Positions 1 through 4,192 of a stretch of 7,008 nt of DNA are shown one piece after another; position 1 is the stretch's first letter; every line of letters begins with the position of its first letter. A program made the translations under genes and the position numbers. The notes beneath the pieces were generated by a model. The model was given only the letters and a program-made list of their open reading frames with translations, made no database searches and was not told where the DNA came from. The stretch comes from Candidatus Poseidoniaceae archaeon (GTDB lineage Archaea; Thermoplasmatota; Poseidoniia; Poseidoniales; Poseidoniaceae): NCBI GenBank assembly GCA_013329925.1, contig DUJK01000028.1, positions 20,484 through 27,491 of the forward strand, written 5' to 3'.

Positions 1-51
1 CCACCAACAGGCCCTCCAAAATCGAAAAAGCCAACCAGGCCACCAATGTAG
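1..51 (+). CDS. Possible 3' end of an upstream gene (partial)
   Basis: The frame starting at base 1 reads PPTGPPKSKKPTRPPM and stops at TAG (49-51). A Pro/Lys-rich tail ending just before the next gene's ribosome binding site is what an operon partner would look like, because the stop overlaps the first G of the GGTGA at 51-55. The function cannot be told from 16 residues. The competing reading is that the next gene begins further upstream, since its own frame is also open from base 3 to base 60. The two readings exclude each other over this stretch, so the call is tentative. Confidence 0.38.
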   Translation, partial: PPTGPPKSKKPTRPPM

Positions 52-55
52 GTGA
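51..55 (+). promoter_or_regulatory. Ribosome binding site GGTGA deciding the start at 60
   Basis: GGTGA sits four bases before ATG (60-62) and matches the anti-Shine-Dalgarno end of archaeal 16S rRNA. It favours the ATG at 60 over an in-frame start beyond the left edge. Confidence 0.6.
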
Positions 56-59
56 AACA

Positions 60-332
60 ATGAGTGATGGATTTGTTATGGAATTGTGCGGCAACAGGGC
101 TGCATGGCAAATAGTACCTGAAAATATTGATTCAATCGATTTGGAATCCGTCGGTAACACAATTGAAAAAGCAGGATATGAAGTGGGCATTAGAACTAGA
201 TTATGTTGGACATTTTCTGGACCTTGTGACCTGACACTCTATCCAAGCGGAAAATTATTGGTAAAGACAGAGGATAAGGAATTAGCTGCCGAGGTAGCAA
301 AATTACATGTTGAAACGTGGGCTAATTCTTAG
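60..332 (+). CDS. Small conserved-looking protein of unknown function, 90 aa
   Basis: I do not recognise a named family. The protein has no signal peptide or membrane segment. The sequence suggests a helix (LESVGNTIEKAG, about 28-39), two strands (YEVGIRTRLCWTF, then CDLTLYPSGKLLVKT) and a final helix (KELAAEVAKLHVETW, about 73-87). The order strand-strand-helix, with a PSGKLLV turn, resembles one half of a TATA-binding-protein-like fold; this is a pattern inference, not an identification. Cysteines lie at 10, 49 and 56. The start at 60 is supported by GGTGA at 51-55, though the frame stays open to the left edge. Its TAG stop (330-332) overlaps the first base of the next gene's GTG, so it is probably co-transcribed with the YrdC-type and aminopeptidase genes and may have a role linked to translation or RNA. 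Confidence 0.72.
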   Translation: MSDGFVMELCGNRAAWQIVPENIDSIDLESVGNTIEKAGYEVGIRTRLCWTFSGPCDLTLYPSGKLLVKTEDKELAAEVAKLHVETWANS

Positions 333-946
333 TGGTGAAGAACTTGACTAAAATACCCAAAGAGGTTATTGCAAACTTACACTCCAACGGCGTTGTAGTA
401 TATCCTACCTCAACGCTACCTGGTCTTGGTTGCTTGCCTAATAGTGATGCTTTAGATAATTTATATCGGATAAAAAACCGACCTAAATCCCAACCAGTAA
501 GCCTAGGAGTTGCCTCATTAAAGCAAGCAGAACAATTAGTATATGTGCCCCAGATTGCTCGTGAAATACTTGATGCTTTTCCTAAAGGCAGTATCACCTT
601 GATTCTTGATGCGATAGAAACTCTTGATGAACGATTAGGCGGCAACAGAGTCGCAGTTAGAGTTCTGTCTGATGAACGAGGCCTTGCACTGGTAAAAGAA
701 ATTGGCCCGATTACCGCCACTAGTGCAAATCATAGTGGTGTTGAACCCATGTATAGTACAACACTTGCAGCAAAGGCACTAGAACTTGATGAGCAATCAA
801 TTATTGCTGGAAAATGCCCCGGAGGAGCTCCAAGCACTATCATATCGATTGAGAAATCTAAGGTCAATTATCCTGATTATACGGTAACTATTATGAGAGA
901 GGGCGTAGTACCTAGAAATGACGTGGAGACATGGATGAGGAATTAG
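332..946 (+). CDS. YrdC/Sua5/TsaC-type threonylcarbamoyl-AMP synthase, single domain
   Basis: Members of this family make threonylcarbamoyl-AMP from threonine, bicarbonate and ATP; in archaea the KEOPS complex then transfers the group to A37 of ANN-decoding tRNAs (t6A). Family landmarks appear in order: YPTSTLPGLG (24-33), IKNRP (47-51), FPKGSITLIL (83-92), VAVRV (107-111), TATSANHSG (128-136), GAPSTIISI (165-173) and MREG (188-191). At 204 residues it is only the YrdC domain, like bacterial TsaC; there is no C-terminal Sua5 domain, which many archaeal versions carry. The first motif departs from the usual PT(D/E)TVYGLG. The start is uncertain: GTG at 332 overlaps the preceding stop, but GGTGA at 334-338 lies five bases before an in-frame TTG at 344, which would give 200 residues. 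The 3' end overlaps the aminopeptidase gene by 16 bases. A YciO-like role is less likely, given KNRP and TSANHSG. Confidence 0.88.
   Translation: MVKNLTKIPKEVIANLHSNGVVVYPTSTLPGLGCLPNSDALDNLYRIKNRPKSQPVSLGVASLKQAEQLVYVPQIAREILDAFPKGSITLILDAIETLDERLGGNRVAVRVLSDERGLALVKEIGPITATSANHSGVEPMYSTTLAAKALELDEQSIIAGKCPGGAPSTIISIEKSKVNYPDYTVTIMREGVVPRNDVETWMRN
334..338 (+). promoter_or_regulatory. Ribosome binding site GGTGA pointing to a TTG start at 344
   Basis: The same GGTGA pentamer as in the preceding gene is followed after five bases by in-frame TTG (344-346). It lies inside the coding frame if GTG 332 is used, so it argues for the later start. The initiation codon would be rare but the spacing is right. 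Confidence 0.45.
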
Positions 947-1944
947 CATTGAAGTATTGGAAGGACGCTGGTCATGTTGCCAGAAGAACTCTAGAAGCAA
1001 TGAAAGAAAAAATAGTTCCCGGTGCGACAATGCATGAGACCATCGAAGCAGCAGAAAGATACATCCATAGGCACGGCGGAAAACCCGCATTTCCTGGAAC
1101 AATTGCAGTAAATGATATTGCAGCACATTTCACTACAGACCACAATGTATCGCCTGTTGAAGAATGGGATGGAGATATGGTATTACAGAAGGGTGATTGC
1201 GTCAAGATAGATTATGGCGTACACATCAAAGGCCATATTGGAGATAATGCATTAACTATCGAAGTAGGCAATACAAATAACCACACTGAACAGATTAAAG
1301 CGGCGAAGGAAGCCCGAGATGCAGCAATAGAAATGCTACACCCCGGAACCCCATGGTACAAAGTTGGAGCAGCAGCGGCTCAACCTTCAATTGATGCTGG
1401 ATTTCAGCCAATTCGAAATTTATGTGGCCATCAACTAAAGCCGTGGGAATTACACTCTGGTGTTTCTGTACCATCTTATGCGTGTGGGCCTGATAACCGA
1501 GGATTCAAAGGAGTCGTGGAAGAAGGCGGTGTTTATGCTATTGAGCCATTTAACACCACAGGTAGTAGCGGTATGATCAAAAATATTGGCAAGCCAAATT
1601 CTTCCAATATTTACCGTTTGACGGGAATTACTACCTCGCGAAAAGCTAGGTCAAAAGGTCAATTAAAACCGCTAGGAGCTCAATTAGCCCGCAACTTAGA
1701 AGAGCGATATTCGACCTTGCCATTTGCCGAACGCTGGGCGTTTCCAATGTTAGAAAAGCCGTTCCCTGAAGCAGATGAGGCTAGTCGACAGAGTAAATGG
1801 AACGCACTTGTTAAGAAATTAATTAGCATCAGATTCCTAGAAACATATCATGTACTCGCTTGTGCAGATGGTGGTAACATCTGCCAATTTGAACACACTG
1901 CATATGTCACTGCAGGTGGCCCAGAAATATTAACAGTGGAATAA
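931..1944 (+). CDS. map: Methionine aminopeptidase, type II
   Basis: This cytoplasmic metalloprotease removes the initiator methionine from nascent proteins. All five expected dinuclear metal ligands are visible: D94 (KIDYG), D105 (GDNA), H167 (CGHQLK), E205 (AIEPF) and E321 (QFEHT). The conserved histidines H66 (AAHFT) and H175 (LHSG) are also present. The helical insertion between E205 and E321 marks the archaeal/eukaryotic type II class. At 337 residues it is longer than the roughly 295 of the Pyrococcus furiosus enzyme. From remembered ligand positions there, about 23 of the extra residues fall in the insertion and about 12 at the N-terminus. ATG 931 is preceded closely by GGAG (925-928) and lies inside the end of the YrdC-type gene, so translation is probably coupled. 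It is the last gene of its operon and is followed by a long T tract. Confidence 0.95.
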   Translation: MDEELALKYWKDAGHVARRTLEAMKEKIVPGATMHETIEAAERYIHRHGGKPAFPGTIAVNDIAAHFTTDHNVSPVEEWDGDMVLQKGDCVKIDYGVHIKGHIGDNALTIEVGNTNNHTEQIKAAKEARDAAIEMLHPGTPWYKVGAAAAQPSIDAGFQPIRNLCGHQLKPWELHSGVSVPSYACGPDNRGFKGVVEEGGVYAIEPFNTTGSSGMIKNIGKPNSSNIYRLTGITTSRKARSKGQLKPLGAQLARNLEERYSTLPFAERWAFPMLEKPFPEADEASRQSKWNALVKKLISIRFLETYHVLACADGGNICQFEHTAYVTAGGPEILTVE

Positions 1945-1953
1945 TTGTATTAA

Positions 1954-1994
1954 TCGGTTAATTTATACCGGAAAATGGGTTTTTCTTTTTTTTT
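1954..1994 (+). terminator. T-tract terminator after map
   Basis: A weak inverted repeat CGGT/ACCG (1955-1958 and 1967-1970) is followed by 15 bases (1980-1994) that are all T except one C. A U-rich tract alone is enough for archaeal RNA polymerase to terminate, so the hairpin may not matter. It separates the translation operon from the pilin region. Confidence 0.7.
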
Positions 1995-2006
1995 ATCCGT
2001 GACCAA

Positions 2007-2012
2007 TATAAA
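2007..2012 (+). promoter_or_regulatory. TATA-like box (TATAAA), possible small-RNA promoter
   Basis: TATAAA follows the map terminator. A start 22-27 bases downstream would fall at about 2034, where the left arm of the long hairpin begins. No clear BRE element is seen, and AT-rich hexamers are common, so this is tentative. Confidence 0.32.
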
Positions 2013-2138
2013 CTGTGAGTGCATCGGGAGATATGAACGGGCTGTTTGAGTTCTGTTGAGTGCATCCCATCCCCTCTGCGTTACTCTCACCCGTTCACCT
2101 CTTTTTCACCAAATACCAAATGTTATTTTTTGGTAGTT

Positions 2139-2153
2139 TACAAACCGTTTGTA
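2139..2153. repeat. 15-bp palindrome TACAAAC-C-GTTTGTA, operator-like
   Basis: Two perfect 7-bp half-sites flank a single central C. The symmetry is typical of a binding site for a dimeric regulator. It lies about 87 bases upstream of the pilin TATA-like box, in a position where an activator or repressor could act. It can also fold as a 6-bp RNA hairpin with a CCG loop, so DNA-level and RNA-level roles cannot be told apart here. Confidence 0.4.
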
Positions 2154-2187
2154 CCACTCGGAGCCCAACTTCAATTCAGACAACTTT

Positions 2188-2207
2188 CGCGCAGTGGCGC
2201 GGTTTTT
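2188..2207 (+). terminator. Short GC hairpin with T5, terminator-like
   Basis: CGCGC (2188-2192) and GCGCG (2197-2201) enclose an AGTG loop, and then come G and five T. It would end any transcript begun in the map-pilin gap before the pilin promoter. Confidence 0.4.
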
Positions 2208-2239
2208 ACGCTATTTTTCGAGTTTGACCGGCACTATGA

Positions 2240-2246
2240 TTAAATA
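2240..2246 (+). promoter_or_regulatory. TATA-like box (TTAAATA) of the pilin gene
   Basis: TTAAATA is close to the archaeal TATA consensus. Transcription would begin around 2267-2272, giving a leader of about 30 bases that holds a small hairpin and the GGAGG site. If this is right, the in-frame ATG at 2246 cannot be the pilin start, because it lies within the promoter. Confidence 0.5.
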
Positions 2247-2270
2247 TGGCGCCGTTGGTGGGAGGAATAC

Positions 2271-2284
2271 ACCCGGCTACGGGT
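2271..2284 (+). promoter_or_regulatory. 5' leader hairpin of the pilin mRNA
   Basis: ACCCG (2271-2275) and CGGGT (2280-2284) form a 5-bp stem with a GCTA loop, three bases before the GGAGG site. With the predicted transcription start, the hairpin would sit at the very 5' end of the mRNA, where such structures can slow decay. Confidence 0.35.
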
Positions 2285-2286
2285 AT

Positions 2287-2291
2287 GGAGG
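2287..2291 (+). promoter_or_regulatory. Ribosome binding site GGAGG deciding the pilin start at 2300
   Basis: GGAGG lies eight bases before ATG 2300, the normal spacing. Another GGAGG (2261-2265) lies 19 bases before the in-frame ATG at 2285, which is too far. The site supports ATG 2300, which also yields a short pre-cleavage leader as expected of prepilins. Confidence 0.7.
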
Positions 2292-2299
2292 ACAAAAAT

Positions 2300-2779
2300 A
2301 TGAAGAACGAAACAAGAAATGATGAAGCAGTAAGCCCAGTCATTGCAACTATCCTAATGGTTGCGATCACTGTGGTTCTAGCAGGTGTACTATACGTATG
2401 GGCTGCTAACCTAGCAGAAAGCAACACTGACGGTAGCCTAGAGCTATACACTTTCAGTGGCGCAGATGCACCAGGTAACGACGGCGGAGTAATAATGACT
2501 ATGGACAGTGGATCCGACCTAGGTTGGGCATCCATAACCATCAAAGCAAGCGTAAACGGTGAAGCATCCACAACTGTACCAGAATGCGGTACAGATGATG
2601 GAAACGGCGGAACCCACAGCGTTAACTGCTGGTCAACCACCGAAACAGACCAATCCTGGAATGTTGGTGAAGCAGTTACTGTAGACACCGATTGCACAAA
2701 CACATGCACTGTTACCATCAACGTATTGAACAGCAGAGAGGGAACAACCCTTGACACTACAATCGTTGACGTCGAGTGA
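2300..2779 (+). CDS. Type IV pilin-like (archaellin N-terminal-like) secreted protein
   Basis: This is a 159-residue prepilin-like protein. A 10-residue leader (MKNETRNDEA) is followed by VSPVIATILMVAITVVLAGV, the hydrophobic helix of the archaeal Pilin_N family. A prepilin peptidase should cut after A10, leaving the helix to assemble into a fibre or to anchor the protein in the membrane. The outer domain is Ser/Thr/Asp/Gly-rich and probably mostly beta strand. Four cysteines (96, 110, 122, 126) could form two disulfides. The mature part has 20 Asp/Glu against one Lys and one Arg. ATG 2300 is chosen because of GGAGG at 2287-2291; in-frame ATGs at 2246 and 2285 give longer leaders. Leu is CTA in 7 of 9 codons and Asn is AAC in 10 of 12, unlike the nearby glycosyltransferases, which suggests high expression. 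It has its own promoter and a terminator-like hairpin. Pilus, adhesin or other pilin-like surface protein cannot be told apart; no assembly ATPase or prepilin peptidase gene is in the window. Confidence 0.85.
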   Translation: MKNETRNDEAVSPVIATILMVAITVVLAGVLYVWAANLAESNTDGSLELYTFSGADAPGNDGGVIMTMDSGSDLGWASITIKASVNGEASTTVPECGTDDGNGGTHSVNCWSTTETDQSWNVGEAVTVDTDCTNTCTVTINVLNSREGTTLDTTIVDVE

Positions 2780-2813
2780 AGTTCACAAGACGAATAGCTG
2801 AATTATGAACTAA

Positions 2814-2831
2814 TATATTCCGCGGAATATA
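2814..2831. repeat. 18-bp perfect palindrome TATATTCCGCGGAATATA
   Basis: Both 9-base halves match perfectly around CCGCGG. As RNA it can fold as a 7-bp stem with a CGCG loop, 35 bases after the pilin stop and just before the terminator hairpin. It may stabilise the 3' end of the mRNA or be a protein-binding site. Confidence 0.6.
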
Positions 2832-2834
2832 ACT

Positions 2835-2873
2835 GCCCCTCCGGAGGTTTCGGCCTCCGGGGGGGCTTTTTTT
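2835..2873 (+). terminator. Strong intrinsic-type terminator after the pilin gene
   Basis: The arms at 2835-2847 and 2854-2866 pair over 13 positions with a single G-U wobble. The loop is TTTCGG, which can close further into a UUCG tetraloop. Seven T (2867-2873) follow, then AATTTT. The T tract lies only on the + side, so it serves the pilin gene rather than the opposing glycosyltransferase gene. Confidence 0.85.
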
Positions 2874-2877
2874 AATT

Positions 2878-4089
2878 TTAATTTCCTGACATTAACATCC
2901 TAGTATCAGTATGCTGATCCCAACGATTAGATTTACGACCAAGTAAAATTCTAATTCTCGAGATAAGTAAGTATTCAAAACCAGTAACTACTGTCCCAAT
3001 TGTATAGACAAGTGGCAGCTTTATACCATTCCGGTTAGTTAACCAAGCAACTAATATAATTAACTCGAGAAAGCCTAGGCCAGCATGAAATAATGCTTCT
3101 TGACCTACTGGAATGCCACTGACGCTGACATATGTCCAACGAATTATGGCTGAGAAACCTGCTAAAAAGAGCAGTAATGGTGCAGTCAGATGGAGATATC
3201 TTTGATAGCTAAATATCATTGAGTACTTGCCCCGCTTAACTAATTTATTTTGCTTTGCGACAGTCATAAGCATAGTTTGCAGTCCTTGAGCGCGACGTAT
3301 TTTTTGACGACGTTGCCCGTCTATTGTCGAAGGTGCAAAGTCGGTAAATTTCGCCTGTGAGTCAAATATAGTACGTAGTCCAGCAAAACGGATTAACGCA
3401 CTAATCTGTGCATCATCAGCATTAGAGGCAGTATTCAACTTATCTAGACTGAAACTTCCGTGTCGCCACATCATGCATGAACCTTCTAGAAATGGAGTAC
3501 TATCAATCTTAGATTCCCCCTGCCGAAGTTGTTCAAACAATTCTCGATACTGCATCTCACCACTTAGTGAGGTTTTGCGCCGAGCACTGCTTCCAACTGC
3601 CCCGATTGATGAATCAGCAAACCATCCATGCAAGCGGATAATTGACCCATCATCGATAAGCGCGTCTGCATCTGTCATTAACACAAGACCCTGATAATTT
3701 TGCTCCGTTAAGGAATCTAATGCCTGTTTAACGGCACTTGTTTTACCCAATCTTTCTGGCATTGCTATGAGTTGGGTTGTTGAGAAAATACCTTCATTCC
3801 TAGAAAGCCAATCTTGTACTTTAGTTACACTATCATCGTCTGATGCAGAGTCTATTACCAGTAAACTGGTCTCAAATGGATAGGCTCTATTAAGATTGGA
3901 TAATTTCTTTTCGATTACCAAAGACTCATTCCATATTGGCAGTAATATTGTTAGTTTATCTTGATGAGGATTTGTGGGGTAATCTAGGGTTAAGCGATTC
4001 CAGCGTTGCGTCTTTAATCGATATAATACCAGCGGGATTAGAACAAGTGAGGCTAGAATCACTTCTGTGATTACAGTAGCCAACAACAT
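2878..4089 (-). CDS. Membrane-anchored family 2 glycosyltransferase
   Basis: It probably transfers a sugar from a nucleotide donor to a lipid-linked or growing glycan at the inner face of the membrane. Counting from ATG 4089 (403 aa), a membrane helix (2-24) precedes a GT-A domain beginning LTILLPIWNE. It shows DSASDDD (80-86), GKTSAVKQAL (115-124), the metal-binding DAD in MTDADA (138-143), DDAQ (225-228) in the place of the usual (E/D)D acceptor-side motif, and QRRQKIRRAQG (259-269), a version of the Q/RxxRW region. Three hydrophobic segments follow near 299-321, 332-351 and 358-383. This resembles processive or dolichol-phosphate-type GT2 enzymes, but the sugar is unknown. A longer reading begins with TTG 4146 (422 aa); its extra 19 residues are hydrophilic with no binding site. 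ATG 4089 fits leaderless expression from a TATA-like box at 4111-4118. Confidence 0.85.
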   Translation of the reverse strand: MLLATVITEVILASLVLIPLVLYRLKTQRWNRLTLDYPTNPHQDKLTILLPIWNESLVIEKKLSNLNRAYPFETSLLVIDSASDDDSVTKVQDWLSRNEGIFSTTQLIAMPERLGKTSAVKQALDSLTEQNYQGLVLMTDADALIDDGSIIRLHGWFADSSIGAVGSSARRKTSLSGEMQYRELFEQLRQGESKIDSTPFLEGSCMMWRHGSFSLDKLNTASNADDAQISALIRFAGLRTIFDSQAKFTDFAPSTIDGQRRQKIRRAQGLQTMLMTVAKQNKLVKRGKYSMIFSYQRYLHLTAPLLLFLAGFSAIIRWTYVSVSGIPVGQEALFHAGLGFLELIILVAWLTNRNGIKLPLVYTIGTVVTGFEYLLISRIRILLGRKSNRWDQHTDTRMLMSGN

Positions 4090-4110
4090 GATGTTCGCAT
4101 TTGCGTTTGG

Positions 4111-4118
4111 AATATTAC
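4111..4118 (-). promoter_or_regulatory. TATA-like box (GTAATATT) for the GT2 gene
   Basis: Read on the - strand, GTAATATT is centred about 26 bases before ATG 4089. That spacing gives a leaderless mRNA and supports the shorter GT2 start. Confidence 0.35.
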
Positions 4119-4164
4119 TTCTCCCTTGTTTTCTTTGGTAAAACAATACATTTGACCACTATGC

Positions 4165-4172
4165 TATTGATA
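4165..4172 (+). promoter_or_regulatory. TATA-like box (TATTGATA) for the GT4 gene
   Basis: The box is centred about 25 bases before ATG 4193, and no Shine-Dalgarno sequence is present between them, which is the layout of a leaderless archaeal gene. It lies in the short divergent gap shared with the GT2 gene. Confidence 0.4.
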
Positions 4173-4192
4173 CCGGCCCGCTAGGCATCTCT

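Larger units (their letters stand above)
2034..2207 (+). ncRNA. Candidate structured small RNA, unknown family
   Basis: A perfect 8-bp stem TGAACGGG/CCCGTTCA (2034-2041 with 2090-2097) continues inward as TGAG/CTCA (2047-2050 with 2086-2089), AGT/ACT (2059-2061 with 2083-2085) and GCA/TGC (2062-2064 with 2077-2079), enclosing a C-rich loop. Downstream come TACCAAA/TTTGGTA (2114-2120 with 2129-2135), a compact palindrome (2139-2153) and CGCGC-AGTG-GCGCG (2188-2201) followed by G and T5. A TATA box sits about 25 bases upstream of the first stem. It shows no SRP RNA, RNase P RNA, 5S, tRNA or C/D-box signatures that I can see. The transcript might instead end at the CTCTTTTT at 2099-2106. It could also be only a regulatory region for the pilin gene. 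Confidence 0.3.
1995..2239 (+). other. Non-coding stretch between map and the pilin gene
   Basis: No convincing protein gene lies here. An open frame at 2046-2243 begins with TTG, has no binding site, is rich in Ser, Phe and Pro, and covers several inverted repeats. What the stretch does hold is a TATA-like box (2007-2012), a direct repeat of TGAGTGCATC (2016-2025 and 2057-2066), a long hairpin (2034-2097), inverted repeats at 2114-2135 and 2139-2153, and a GC hairpin plus T5 (2188-2207). The end of the stretch meets the pilin promoter. Confidence 0.7.
2780..2877. other. Gap between convergent pilin and glycosyltransferase genes
   Basis: This 98-base gap has no gene. It contains an 18-bp perfect palindrome followed within four bases by a strong hairpin with a T tract. 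Confidence 0.6.

Noticed and set aside
60..332. Pcc1 (KEOPS subunit) as identity of the small protein
   Set aside because: Tempting because of the t6A-related neighbour and similar size, but the sequence pattern does not match Pcc1 as I know it.
322..720. 132-codon frame on the - strand opposite the YrdC-type gene
   Set aside because: The + strand frame holds all YrdC motifs in order; the - strand product shows no motif.
2034..2207. tRNA, 5S, SRP RNA or RNase P RNA
   Set aside because: No cloverleaf, T-loop, SRP or RNase P core sequence is visible, and the length is wrong for the large RNAs.
2046..2243. 65-codon open frame in the map-pilin gap
   Set aside because: TTG start without a binding site, biased Ser/Phe/Pro composition, no recognisable motif, and it runs through several inverted repeats into the pilin TATA box.
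2246..2299. Longer pilin start at ATG 2246
   Set aside because: It overlaps the likely TATA box, has no binding site and would give an unusually long prepilin leader.
2206..2757. Long open frame on the - strand opposite the pilin gene
   Set aside because: It mirrors the pilin codons. The pilin frame has a clear family motif, binding site and terminator, while the antisense product is a Ser/Thr/Val/Pro-rich sequence with no domain.
4090..4146. TTG 4146 start of the GT2 gene
   Set aside because: Rare start codon without a binding site; the added residues are hydrophilic and low in information, and a TATA-like box lies inside them. Not excluded.
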